Origin: Sinotaia quadrata
Taxonomy: Eukaryota; Mollusca; Gastropoda; Architaenioglossa; Viviparidae
DNA length: 64,000 nucleotides
Assembly (NCBI GenBank): GCA_028829895.1
Contig: CM054182.1
Coordinates: 9,475,001 to 9,539,000 of the forward strand
Direction: 5' to 3'
The notes under the pieces: model-generated
The model's database searches: none
Seen by the model: only the letters and a program-made list of their open reading frames with translations
Told to the model about the DNA's origin: nothing
Translations under genes and position numbers: made by a program
Part shown: piece by piece, positions 51,466-63,512 of the stretch
Numbering within the stretch: the first letter of the stretch is position 1
How the letters are laid out: every line of letters begins with the position of its first letter

Positions 51466-51839
51466 TTCTATTTATAAAATTGTCATTACTTTTTTTTATA
51501 ATTTGCTGTTTAAAAATGTGGCAAAAATGTTAAGAGAAAATTTTAAAATAAACAGAGTGCCACATAGAAGCAATGGATGATTGATGTTACCCAGGTGGCA
51601 GGTTTAATGATTTTGTTCTTTAGGAAGGAAAAAATAGAAAACTAGGAACTGAAATGAAATTTAAAGATAAATTAGAAATGGAAAGGCTGTACATGGTTGC
51701 AGGAGTCTGAGATAAGACTTTATAAACAAATGAGAGATAACTTTAAAAAATTAAAAAGAAATAAAATAGGATAGACTAAACCAGGACTTAAGAAGTTAAA
51801 GCTATCACTGATGAAACACGATGACGAAGAAAAGATTAA

Positions 51840-52103
51840 AGTGGACAAACAGTTCAATTTTACGCAGCAGTAGACGGGAATAGATCAGTCACACTGATTG
51901 CTGATGCAAATCTTGACAAGCAGAAAATAGAAGCAGAGAGCTCATGTAGGCGAGCTGAAATGATCGTTGACAGACTGAAAATTGGAATCGGATTAGGAAA
52001 CGCATTTACAGGTATGGCGAGACCTAGGCATGACAGTAATATGCTCTCCATGATAATGTCTCATGTTACTGGCCGTCCTGTGAAGTTTATCTCCTTCACC
52101 TAG
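51840..52103 (+). CDS. Coding-like open frame without clear start, unknown
   Basis: An 87-codon open frame runs from just after a TAA to a TAG. Its composition looks coding: mixed charged and hydrophobic residues, including TLIADANLDKQKIEAESSC, RLKIGIGLGNAFTGM and HVTGRPVKFISF. There is no early ATG (first Met about half way) and no convincing acceptor in front, so it may be a decayed exon or a fragment of a mobile-element gene. A (GT)n tract follows at about 52182. I cannot assign a family. Confidence 0.2.
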   Translation, partial: SGQTVQFYAAVDGNRSVTLIADANLDKQKIEAESSCRRAEMIVDRLKIGIGLGNAFTGMARPRHDSNMLSMIMSHVTGRPVKFISFT

Positions 52104-52180
52104 ACTCGATGTAACAACGCCAACGCTTCCAAGAAAGCATTCTTGCGTCATTACCAGATTACTTCTAAAGGATGCTGCCA

Positions 52181-52181
<1 letters not shown>

Positions 52182-52211
<30 letters not shown>
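52182..52211 (+). repeat. (GT)n microsatellite
   Basis: A gt run of about 30 bp lies downstream of the coding-like frame at 51840-52103. Confidence 0.9.
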
Positions 52212-52214
<3 letters not shown>

Positions 52215-52359
52215 ATGTGTGAGTGCATGTACCCTCTGACGGGAATTTTTCACCTGACACTGAACAAGTTAACGATCGTACTGGTTAGTGAGCTACAGGC
52301 GCGCGTCTTAGACACACATAAATCGCCTGAAATCATATCGTGCGGCTTCATATACTAAA

Positions 52360-53230
52360 AATAAAACTATCCCACTAACCTAGAGGCCAGTGCCGACTGA
52401 CTTGTTTTGAGAAGTCCTAAAATGGCTAACATGAAAAGATTTATTATTTGACTTGAACAAAGATCTCCCCACAGATCTCCCCAACTTACAGATTCAAAAG
52501 AATAGAATCATCGCCTGAGGCACTTTGGATGGCCAGTCAATCCGATGAATTTGTTTTCTCAAATGCATACGTATATAAACTCTTGTAAATGTGTGGGCAA
52601 ACGCTTGCCAGAAAAATGCATACCCTGAATTTGTGGTTTGATTCGGCCAACACAGTTTGAGGTTCTGTTTGGGATAGTTATTATTTTTGTAAACTTAAAA
52701 ACTGTAAAACTAAAATGTCATAAGGATCTTATTGTAATGTTGTTAAATTAAATAAATGTATTTTCATTTCAGGAAATTTCCTAAGAAAGCTTTAAATTGG
52801 AAGGAAGAACTCCTCCTGATAAAATTGTGCATTTAACTTGTAAAATCGTTTTCGTTTCAGCCATGTGAAAATTTTTAAATTATTTTTTCTCAATTTTTTT
52901 TAATTATGTATATTATCTCTTCTTATATTGTTCGCTAATTTACGTGACAGACAAATCATATCTATTTTCTCTTTTAAATATATCATATCTTTATATATCA
53001 TAGCTCATGTTGGTGTGACTTACTTTCATGTTACATGATGATGACATTATGTCACGTGACTGAAATATCCATGGCTATATCAGGAAGCTCTGAACTATTA
53101 TTCTTTCCTGTCTTTTCTATATTCTTTATTCTCTATCTTTCTTTCTATCCAGAAATGTAACCAGCCACAGGGTGAATTGGGGGGGGGGACTAACTTATGG
53201 TTATGGGGAGCCCGGGAGAAGGTGGGTGAA
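52360..53230. other. No gene recognised
   Basis: This is AT-rich sequence with no supportable feature. Confidence 0.4.
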
Positions 53231-53234
53231 TGAA

Positions 53235-53575
53235 TATAACAATTTGAATCTCCACCCTCCAACAAAACATCACAGCATGTAAGCATATATGTATGTATAA
53301 AGTGGACGGATACATTAACAACTTGAATCTCCACCACCACCACCACCCAACAAAACATCACAACATGTAATCATACCTGTATGTAGGCCTTATAAAAGAT
53401 GAGCGAATAATTTAACAACTAGAATCTCCATCCCTAACAATACGTCACAACATGTAGACATATATGTATAGGCCCTATATAAAATGGGCTGATAAATTAA
53501 TAACTGGAATCTTTAGCCCCCAACAACAGAACGTCACAGCCTGTATGATTGTAGATATATACAATTGTAGATTGT
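53235..53575 (+). repeat. Diverged tandem repeat, about 80 bp, four units
   Basis: Each unit has aacttgaatctccacc, then caacaaaacatcacaacatg, then a tatatgtatg block and aaatggacggata, with indels from a (CAC)n stretch near 53335. Confidence 0.8.
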
Positions 53576-53720
53576 ACATATTTCCATTTCGATGTTTTCC
53601 TCATGTTGCTGACTGTGTAGCGTTCCCAGTCCTCACCTGTCGTCAAACTCATCACCATTTTGTAACAGGTGAAAAGGACGCGGAGTGTTCTTGAAGCGAT
53701 CCAGTACGGACACTTTTACA

Positions 53721-54430
53721 AATGTTAAGTAATTGGTAGTATATAGACTGATCAATTTCCTTTCTTTTCCAAACAACCTTGATCTAGATGTTTATTCAAA
53801 ATTACAAAATGTTAAGTAATTGGTAGTAGGGCCTATATAGACTGATCAATTTTCCTTTCTTTTCCAAACAACCTTGATCTAGATGTTTATTCAAAATTAC
53901 AAAATGTTAAGTAATTGGTAGTATAAGGACTGATCAATTTTCCTTTCTTTTCCAAACAACCTTGATCTAGATGTTTATTCAAAATTACAAAATGTTAAGT
54001 AATTGGTAGTATATAGACTGATCAATTTCCTTTCTTTTCCAAACAACCTTGATCTAGATGTTTATTCAAAATTACAAAATGTTAAGTAATTGGTAGTATA
54101 TAGACTGATCAATTTTCCTTTCTTTTCCAAACAACCTTGATCTAGATGTTTATTCAAAATTACAAAATGTTAAGTAATTGGTAGTATATAGACTGATCAA
54201 TTTTCCTTTCTATTCCAAACAACCTTGATCTAGATGTTTATTCAAAATTACAAAATGTTAAGTAATTGGTAGTATATAGACTGATCAATTTCCTTTCTTT
54301 TCCAAACAACCTTGATCTAGATGTTTATTCAAAATTAAAAAATGTTAAGTAATTGGTAGTATATAGACTGATCAATTTCCTTTCTTTTCCAAACAACCTT
54401 GATCTAGATGTTTATTCAAAATTACAAAAT
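53721..54430 (+). repeat. 87-bp minisatellite, eight units
   Basis: Units start aatgttaagtaattggtagt at 53721, 53808, 53903, 53991, 54078, 54166, 54254 and 54341, and the last closes at about 54430. They are highly similar; one is 95 bp because of an inserted gggccta-like stretch, and others vary by one T in the atcaatttcc run. Confidence 0.95.
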
Positions 54431-54439
54431 GTTTTTCAC

Positions 54440-55920
54440 ACAGAATCCTACAAAAGTAATTATTTGTTTTAATCAAAACGTATATTAAATATATGTAGTT
54501 GTGGTTTTATCAGCAAAAATAAGCATAATAGTCATTCGAACGTGCACAAAATGTAGGAATCCAAAATGCACTTTCTTCAATTAAGAGTTTCTAGAATTGT
54601 CATCAATTATCTGTTTAACTTAAAGTTTTGGTCCTCCCTGTGATTGCACTTGCACGCATTGCTCTGCACATTCCCATTCTTGCTCTCATTGGTTGAAAAA
54701 AAAAAAATCACGTCTGCCTTGATTAAAGGGTAGATTCAGCTGGGCAGTTTTTTTTATTGCTTCCAGGTTAATGAAACATGCACTTGGTAGAATTTACACT
54801 TGAAAAATTCAGTGGTTGGGTCAGAGAGCCTCGGCTATTAAAGTATTAACAGTATCAAATCTATTTATTGCTCTACTTTTATCTTGAAAACGAGCAACTA
54901 TCAAATCTCTCACATGGGCACAAATCCAAGTGAGCAATTATAAAAGGCGATAAATTTAATTAACCAAATATAATGTATAATCATCAATAATATTAGTTGT
55001 ACAAAGAAAAGAAGATTGACTGCATCATTTCTATTTTACCTCTCTGTGAGGTCAGTTAAGAAAATTTCTTGTTAGCAGAATTAGTTGACTCACAAGGAAA
55101 ACAATCTTGTAACAAATTAATTCTAAATAATTTGTATCTTTATAGGCAAACAAAAAACTTCGGTCACCTGTTTTGAATTTCTTCACCCTCGTGATTACTT
55201 TTTTCACTCTACGGATTAAATCAGACACCCTTGCCATTGATTATAATTATACTGTCCAGTAGACTTATTTAGCTTTCACTCACCGATTGGTAAGACTTAG
55301 ACACACAATAGATACACACGAAAAATGGCGTTCTTTAATTTAGCTACATTGCTGTTGCTATTTTATCCTGCTAAATATTTAAATTATTTTAAGTATCCAT
55401 GCAAATGTTCTACATTTATTCTTACGACGATAATCAAGACTACGCAGGAAGAAAATTTCAATGCAATTAAAACTTTTAGCTTCCTCGCAGACAACTGAGT
55501 TCAGACTCAAGTCTTGTTCTCCACGTCATACAATTTGCGCATGCGTTCTGGGTCGATTGTTGATGCGCTGCATCAACTCATAATCAAAAATGCTGCCTTG
55601 TTCCAACTTCCCAGTTTAACCAACAGCCACCATTCCAAAACACTTCTGTCTGCCCTATAGCTATGTATGTGAAAGCAAGTCCTTAATTCTAAACATCTGT
55701 CGCTATTTCGTTGTCCCCGACCGCGTTCAAATAAATAACACGTGTTCATTGCGTGTACTTTTAACAAATATAAACGTACGCACACAACCGAATATTACAA
55801 TTTTTAAAAAAAATCCCTATATTCTTTTATGGGTGTGTGGGGGTTGTCAGAGATGGTTACACTGTCATTTGAGCCGTTGTCGGGTTTCAATAATTATATG
55901 CGTATGCGAAGGCGCACCAC
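54440..55920. other. No gene recognised
   Basis: This is ordinary AT-rich sequence; I see nothing that supports a feature. Confidence 0.4.
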
Positions 55921-55929
55921 GTGTCATAA

Positions 55930-56185
55930 ATGAGTGAGTGGTGTTCCTAAGTGATGTGAGTGGTGTCATAAGTGATTTGAAGTGGTGTCCTAAGTGATTT
56001 GAGTGGTGTCTTAAGTGATTTGAGTGGTGTTCCTAGGTGATTTGAGTGGTGTTCCTAAAAGATTTAAGTGGTTTTCCTAAGTGATTTGAATGGTGTCCTA
56101 AGTGATTTGAGTGGTGTTCCTAATTGATTTGAGTGGTGTCCTAAGTGATTTGAGTGGTGTTCCTAAGTGATTTGAATGGTAAGGA
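55930..56185 (+). repeat. 22-bp tandem repeat, about eleven units
   Basis: The unit is gtgatttgagtggtgttcct followed by aa, with 1-2 base indels that give alternating 20- and 22-bp spacing. Confidence 0.9.
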
Positions 56186-56439
56186 CGTTACGTATCATGG
56201 ACAACTGATAAAGAATGAAATATGCCGCTTTAGAGGTTATCACTGTTACAATGTACAGAGGAAGAATCCAAGTCCGGGATAGCCGATTTAAATTAATCAT
56301 ATTAAGTATTTGATAACTATTCCGAATAACCTCGCTCTGGTATACACCTAACAAGCATACTGATATGGGAATACTTGTGATTTAAGGCTATTGGTTTGAT
56401 CGGTTATTGGCGTTTTTTTTTACTTTTCTTTATTTCTGT

Positions 56440-56905
56440 AGTTCTACCAATGTACTGTACATCATTTTTCTACTTTACCACATCATCTTCATTTTCCTCC
56501 TATATGTATAATCACCATTTTCTTACTGTACATCATCGTCATTATTTTCCTTTCATATTATATATATTTCATCATTTACCTACACTACAACATCATCATC
56601 ATTTTCCTTTAATATTATATATATATTACCATTTTCCTGCTGTACAAATTCATCATCATTTTCCTGCTATATATATCATCATTTTTTTACAGTACAAATT
56701 TTCCTCTTATATATATATCACCATTTTCCTGTTGTACAACAACATCATCTTTTTTCCTGCTGTATATATCACACCATTTTCCTGTTGTACAACATCATCG
56801 TCATTCTAACTATATATTTATAGTTATAGCTATAGTTATATATATAAAACCAATTTCCTACTGAACAACATCAGTCTCTATATATATCACCATTTCCCTG
56901 CTGTG
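56440..56905 (+). repeat. Degenerate atcatcattttcctgctata-type repeat
   Basis: The words catcatcattttcct, ctgtacaacatcatc and tatatatatcaccattt recur irregularly. An open frame of 137 codons across it is low-complexity Tyr/His/Phe/Ser and is not a gene call. Confidence 0.75.
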
Positions 56906-56999
56906 CAGCATTAACTTTGATCGGTAGTGTGGTGTCTACATCTTATGGCGTGCACCCGTACATATAGGTTTGTGCGCGAGTGTTTGTCGTCTAGTGAGT

Positions 57000-57105
57000 G
57001 AGTGTGTGTGTGTTAATAAGTTGTGTGTGTGTGTTAATAAGTTGTATGTGTGTTAATAAGTTGTGTGTGTTTTAATAAGTTGTGTGTGTGTGTTAATAAG
57101 TTGTT
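57000..57105 (+). repeat. Tandem repeat of gtgtgtgtgttaataagttg
   Basis: About five units of 20-24 bp are present, differing in the length of the gt run. Confidence 0.9.
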
Positions 57106-57368
57106 TCGTTTCGCACTTTTTAGTAACAGACTCTTCCTTTCCTCGAGCTCATGGCAGGGTAAGAATCAAATTTGCCAAAGCGAGTTATCTTCTTCCAGCG
57201 GAAGGATTGATGCCTTTGTATTCACTGACAATGCACTCGCCAGACTACAGCGACCGGCTATTAATAGATAAAGGGCCGTGTGTAGTTTCCCTCCAGCATA
57301 AATCAGATAACAGGTGTAGATATAAAACTATCATATTACTATGAATTCGGTCCCGCGTTGTTGGTTAA

Positions 57369-57725
57369 CCTAATGCTAGTAAACTCTATGACGGCCCCAA
57401 TCTGTTCGTTAACCTAATGCTAGTAAACTCTATGACGGCCCCAAGCTTTTCGTTAACCTAATGCTAGTAAACTCTATGACGGCCCCAAGCTTTTCGTTAA
57501 CCTAATGCTAGTATACACTATTACGGCCCCGCTCTATACGCTAACAATGCGACCTAATGCTAGTAAACATTAAGACTTCCCCGCGCTGTTCGCTAACGAT
57601 GCGACCTAATGCTAGTAAACATAAGACGGCCCCGCTCTATACGCTAGCAATGCGACCTAATGCTAGTAAACAATAAGACGGCCCCGTTCTATACGCTAAC
57701 AATGCGACCTAATTCTAGTAAATAT
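57369..57725 (+). repeat. 44-52 bp sub-array (cctaatgctagtaaac)
   Basis: The phrase cctaatgctagtaaac occurs at 57369, 57413, 57457, 57501, 57551, 57603, 57654 and 57706. The first four units are 44 bp with ctctatgacggccccaagct; later ones are about 51 bp with an added gcgac block. Confidence 0.9.
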
Positions 57726-57922
57726 TAATTAGTTCGCTAACATTACAAATTTGGTCTCGGATTGCTTGCAGACTACGAACACATTCTTTTGGTTCGGACT
57801 CGTCTGTTTGACAAAAGTAAAGTCCCCGCAATGTGTTATCACTTAAGAGGCCGCATTTTACGCTATTGCGATCCCATAATGTGTACCACCTTGACGACAA
57901 TATAATCATTGTAATGTGAGGA

Positions 57923-58250
57923 GTTATTAATGCGATCCAGTAGTGTACGCTACTTTGAAGATCAAATACTTATTGTAAGGTGAGGAGTTATTAATGCGAT
58001 CCAGTAGTGTACACTACTTTGAAGATCAAATACTTATTGTAATGTGAGGAGTTATTAATGCGATCCAGTAGTGTACACTACTTTGAAGATCAAATACTTA
58101 TTGTAATGTGAGGAGTTATTAATGCGATCCAGTAGTGTACACTACTTTGAAGATCAAATACTTATTGTAATGTGAGGAGTTATTAATGCGATCCAGTAGT
58201 GTACACTACTTTGAAGATCAAATACTTATTGTAAGGTGAGGAGTGTCTAA
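57923..58250 (+). repeat. 64-bp sub-array with a 16-bp perfect palindrome
   Basis: Units start gttattaatgcgatcc at 57923, 57987, 58051, 58115 and 58179. Units 2-5 contain agtagtgtacactact (first at 58003-58018), a perfect palindrome; unit 1 has one mismatch (tacgct). Confidence 0.95.
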
Positions 58251-58966
58251 TGCGATCAAGCAGTGAGTATTATTTTGACGACCAAAGAATCATAGTACTG
58301 TGAGGTGTCACTAATGGGATCATGAACTGTTGGTCACTGCTAAGAGCTTGTATGTCTACTCTCTCATATGATCACATATCTGTCTATGCTGAGTTCGTAA
58401 TCACTATTGCTAAGACGACCATACACTGTTTTTACTTCTAATAGAAACACGGTCCTTTCTGGCTCTGACTAGTACGGCCCCTTACTGTTTATTGCTGATG
58501 CGACCCATGTCCTTGATTTTTATTATGGCCTAGAAATGTTAGTTACTATTACGGCCAAATAGTGTTCACTTATAATTCAGTCTCGTGATGACTATTTGCA
58601 GCATGCTCTCTTAAAGGTGTGCCATTATGAAATGGCCTCAGGTGTTTAAGATGACTATGTAAATTTTTACAAGTAATAAGGCCATGTTTTACTTTTACCA
58701 TGACTGCATCTTATTGTTCGTTGATAATAAGACACCCCATCGTTTACAGTTAATATGGCCACTTTCTGTTTACTGCTTGTAAGGGTCTCGTAAAGTTTGC
58801 TTCTATTTCGGTCCCGTATTGTTGAGCCCTAGTTTGGCGCTGTATTGCTTACATTAAATAGAGCTGCGCAGTGTTTGCCAATAATATGATTTCCGGTTAT
58901 TTGCCTTTAATAACGATCCGTATTGTTTGTTAATGTTACGGCTCCGCACTATTTGACATTAGCCCC

Positions 58967-59515
58967 GTACTGTTGACATTACTATAGCCCGATAGTGTTC
59001 ACATTACTACAGCCCCATACTGCTGACATTACTATAGCCCGATTGTGTTGACATTACTACAGCCCCATACTGTTGACATTACTACAGCCCCATACTGTTG
59101 ACATTACTACAGCCCCATACTGTTGACAGTATTACAGCATTGTACTGTTGACATTACTACAGCCCCGTACTGTTGACATTACTACAGCCCCATACTGTTG
59201 ACATTACTATAGCCCCATACTGTTGACATTACTACAGCCCCATACTGTTGACATTACTATAACCCCATACTGTTGACATTACTATAATCCCATACTGTTG
59301 ACATTACTACAGACTCGTACTGTTGGCATTACTACAGACTCGTACTGTTGACATTACTACAGACTCGTACTGTTGACATTACTACAGACTCGTACTGTTA
59401 ACATTACTACTGCCCCATACTGTTGACATTACTATAGCCCCATACTATCGACATTACTACCGACCCGTACTATCGACATTACTACCGACCCGCACTATTG
59501 ACACTACTAAACAGA
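58967..59515 (+). repeat. 25-bp sub-array (ctgttgacattactacagcc)
   Basis: About 22 units of 25 bp keep register throughout. Blocks of units share variants: agccccata in most, agactcgta in four consecutive units near 59315-59400, and cgacccgta at the end. Confidence 0.95.
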
Positions 59516-59934
59516 CCCGTTTGCTAATAATTGCTAATAATATTGTCCTGCAAATTTTATCAGAATAAGGTAGTGCCTTATTCAGCCCTTTCAGATTGCG
59601 ATTAGTTCGCCCTTTATTAGTTTACAGCCATTACGATCCTTATTGTTTATTACTAATGCGGACTCGTAGTCTTCAAACACTATTACACTATAATGGATTT
59701 ATTGTATATGCCATTAACTGTGAATGGTCTTTTGCCATTTACTGCTCAGACCCCGCAGTAATGTCCTGTTTTGCTAATGTGACCCTGTTATATTTATTAC
59801 AGCTATTGCTTACTGTTTATCTGACTCCATACTTTCTATGTTTATGGGTGTCTGTGTTCGCACTATTTACAGATAATAAAGTTCATAATGTTAGCTACTA
59901 ATATTCATTCGTCTTGTTTATATTTATCAGCCCC

Positions 59935-60130
59935 GTGACGCTTAAAGCTAATTCGGTCCAGTGGCCTTTACAGCTAATTCGGTCCAGTGGCGTTTACAGC
60001 TAATTCGGTCCAGTGGCGTTTACAACTAATTCGATCCCGTGATGTCTACAGCTATATCTGTCCCGTGACGTTTCTGGTAACTCAGTCTCGTGACGTCTAC
60101 TGCTAATTCGGTCCCGTGACGTTTACGGCA
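59935..60130 (+). repeat. 26-bp sub-array (gctaattcggtccagtggcg)
   Basis: About seven units follow aattcggtcc(a/c)gtg(g/a)cgtttacagct. Spacing stays near 26 bp. Confidence 0.85.
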
Positions 60131-60605
60131 ATTACGCTCTGATACTGTTTTCTAGTAATATTACAAATACTCATGCTGTTTTCTACTAATATCACATATA
60201 TTCATATTGTTTTCTACTCATGTTACATACACTTATACTGTTTTATGATGTTAGAAATACTCTGTGACAAAATTACTCCCCTTGCAAAGATTTTTTTGTA
60301 ATAATATTATTAGGTTAGCTTTGTCAACGTTTAAAATGATCATCCAAAATATAACATTTTGTAATATTTGTGTATTTTAAACCTTGTTTTGTAGAATTTT
60401 TCATGTACTGGAGCTGAGGTCATTTAGTGCACTCTGAGATTAAGCCCAAGTTTCTGTTCATACGGTATGGGTGGTCGTCTGCTCTGACGCGTGAAGGTGA
60501 GCATGAGCAAGCATTGAGAGCATATGGGCTAAAGACATGCAGTTAATGACGTGCAGCTGGCCAGCAAATCATTAGACAAGATGCCGTGAAATGGGGAAAT
60601 CCATA

Positions 60606-60735
60606 CATCGTCATTATTTAGGGCCCCATTTGGGCCAGACCGAGGTGGGATATCTAGATTGGCTATATATGCCTCAGCACTCAGAAGTCTGGGGTCATTC
60701 TCTGGAGTCATCTGATAGCCAACAGAATCAGCCAT
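60606..60735 (-). CDS. Candidate small first coding exon, unknown protein
   Basis: On the minus strand an ATG in a near-ideal Kozak context (TTACCATGG) opens a 68-residue frame starting MADSVGYQMTPENDPRLLS and running to a stop at about 60529. Composition is protein-like (mixed acidic, proline and hydrophobic residues) and unlike the repeats around it. A weak donor GAT|GTATGG near 60606 would end a 43-codon exon in phase 0; the end given here assumes that donor. I do not recognise the peptide. The flank at 60761-60900 is a short diverged tandem repeat. It might be an isolated unspliced ORF, the first exon of an unknown gene, or an upstream exon of the SAND gene, whose alternative exon at 44914 also opens in phase 0. 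Confidence 0.25.
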
Positions 60736-60760
60736 GGTAACCTCAGATCTCCAATGACTC

Positions 60761-60900
60761 TGCACTGGGAGTGAATTTCGTTACAGTTTGGTTTCTGTGT
60801 GCAGCAGATTTACTGGGAGTGAATGTTGTTGAAATTGGTTTACCGTGGACTGTAGAAATCACTGGGAGTTTATTTCAAAGTTGGATTACTGTAAGTAAAT
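60761..60900 (+). repeat. Short repeat of actgggagtga, three units
   Basis: Three copies of actgggagt(g/t)(a/t)at, followed by a g(t)tgg block, lie about 50 bp apart and directly upstream of the minus-strand ATG at 60735. Confidence 0.6.
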
Positions 60901-60909
60901 TTGGAGTAC

Positions 60910-63180
60910 TGTCCTGGCCGTAACTCACTGTTATTGAAATTCTTGTGCCTCGTTGGATTTCGGCAACTGGCCGTTAACCCATTGGACAGTAGTCCGCAAC
61001 CATTTCTTTCTCAACACCAGTAAAGCCATGGGAGTGGAGGTTTGGGTGAGCGTGATAATAATTTCAGTGATTAATAGTTGATCTTTAATTAATTAATCTC
61101 CAAGAACACGGGAGACAGTGATTTTATTTTTTTGTACATTCCTTTGTGCTTGAATGTCGAGAGCAGTTATGTCAAGAACTCGTACATAGGTTATGGAACT
61201 TTAAATTAGACAAAATACAAATTTGCATTTTCTATTATTACAATTATTACATTCATATTTGTTTTGTTATAATATGTGTACATTCACCATAGTAATTTAA
61301 AGTATGGATTTTGTACTCTTTGGTTATTAAGCTGTGTTTTGTAACTGCTTCGTGTTGATTAGTTAAAGTGACGTGTTCATCCGTTACGTAAATAGCTCAG
61401 TATTGGCCTACAATCTTTCTGTTATCCTTGCGTAGTTATATGGAGGTGGGGGCCTGAGCCACATGATAATTAGATAGGCATAGAAAGACATCCCACTCCC
61501 CTCCAGAATGTGCCTGACTTGTAAGTTGAGATACTCATATTGTTTTCTACTAATGTTACATACACTTTGTAACACCCTGTGGTGGAGTAAATTTGCCTAA
61601 AATTTCTATTTCTAAACTTAATAGTTATATAAATTGTTAAAAGTCAAAATGACTCGACCTGCTGATATTTTTAATTGTCAATGTTGGAAGTAAACAACTC
61701 AGGTAAAGAATGTGTAAGACTTGCGGATGTAATCTAAACTGGTTTTAAAAGAATGAGTAGTTTTTTTGTCTTTGCGGTCACGAGAGCGACTAGGTCAATC
61801 CCTGGAACAGTCTGCTAACTAATTAACTCTCTGTCCAAGTGTTACCTGTCTAGATTAACAGACCTTGATTGAATTATCTTGTCAATCTTTGTCTTTAATC
61901 CAGCCCCTCACATATAAGCTCTCTACGATGATGGGAGCTATTCCAAACTTGCACTTAACGGTCTTTCTATTGTCGTTACGTCATTGGCAGCCCCCACCCA
62001 CCCGTTGTCATGCACAAGCTCCTCTCTATCAATGTAACGAGAGTGGATAGTTATAAAATCAACAATTTATTAAAGAAAAATAAATAATAACTAAAAGTAG
62101 TTTTACAATTAATGTCATCAAAATTACACACAAGGCAATTTATCAGAAATCACAATCTCATCTAAGATACATAGAATTCAGTCAACCGGATGAAAAATAT
62201 ATCATGTCAATTCCATAGAACAATTACTAGGAATTTTACATCAAAGAAATATCTTCACAATTTAGTTTAGCTTACACAAGTTCTTAATGTCAATAAGCCA
62301 ACTAAATAAATAATACAGTTAAGTCAATGTAAGATATTAAAGAGAAGAATCAGAAACAGATAAGGAATTTAAGAAATCATGAAAAACATGTACAGATTAC
62401 ACAGAAAATTCATAATAATGGTTCACCTGATTGACTATCGTGCTAAGTATAAGGTCACAGACTGCTCGTGTAGCCTGTATTTTGAAAACGAGCCTTTCTT
62501 ACGAGCCTAATAAATTAAAACTTAAAGTCAAATGAAGGTCGAAAGTACTAAGCTGCAATAGGATCTCGGTAGGGTGCTACGAATTAGGAATTTGGTCCTC
62601 CTGCAATTGATTCTGGTTATGGCACTTGGATTCGGTTCAACTCCACCGAATACCCGGTTTTCTTGTGTACTTCAAGCGTTCAGAACACCTCACAACACCT
62701 GCACGCAAAGATTGAACGAAGAAAGCTGCACTACACTCCATAGGAATATTTTTTTTTTGTTTCATCGTTTCAATTTACGAACTGTAATCTTTCTTGGCTT
62801 GAACTAGAGAAGACGGTGCGTTTAAAGTGGGTTTATTCCCCCATCCAACCCCCGCGCGGAGACTGTACTACTGCCTAATATGTCAGTTTATTCTTAGGTG
62901 TTTGCTGAAGAACATTGGTTGGATCTGAATTAGCCAACGTCATCGATTAGAGCACCTTTCACCGAGCAAACAGCACGTCACCCGTAACTCCAACAAAGAC
63001 CACGTGACACCCCGAGAGAAACCAAAAAAAAAATTGTATTTTGTTATGCATTTATTTTTTTATTAATTCTAGTAACCATTGTACAGAATCTCAAGGAGGA
63101 TGTGTCAATGGCTGTAAGGGATTGTGGATTGGCGGGGGGAGGGGGGGGGAATTGCCTGACCAGTGACGTCTGTTTTGTTG
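60910..63180. other. No gene recognised
   Basis: This stretch is AT-rich. A fragment near 61905-62015 (cccctcacatataagctctc and others) resembles units of the 695-1145 array. I see no supportable exon. Confidence 0.4.
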
Positions 63181-63184
63181 ATAA

Positions 63185-63414
63185 GTAAACCGGATCAGTT
63201 TGATCACCGCATAGATATGCGAATTAGTACGAACGCCGTACATATCCGGGTCAGATTAACTGCCGTTAAGATATCTGAATCAAATTAAACCGCTATGAAC
63301 ATCCAGATAAGTTGAATGGCATGAGATGTTTTGATCATATTAGCCGCCAGATATATTTAGATCAGTTCTAGTGCTATAGAGATTTTCGGATCATATTAAC
63401 CGATATATGTGTGC

Positions 63415-63512
<98 letters not shown>

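Larger units (their letters stand above)
57340..60250 (+). repeat. Mosaic minisatellite of about 2.9 kb with a shared core of about 25 bp
   Basis: Nearly the whole interval can be read as diverged copies of a 25-30 bp phrase close to gctaatacggccccgtactg followed by tttac. Regionally it has been amplified into different higher-order arrays (57369-57725, 57923-58250, 58967-59515, 59935-60130), and between them single decayed copies remain (for example gtacggccccttactgttta near 58470 and gttacggctccgcactattt near 58937). No gene is visible inside. Confidence 0.7.

Noticed and set aside
58967..59515. CRISPR-like repeat array
   Set aside because: Units are contiguous with no unique spacers, in a eukaryotic context. 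This is a minisatellite.
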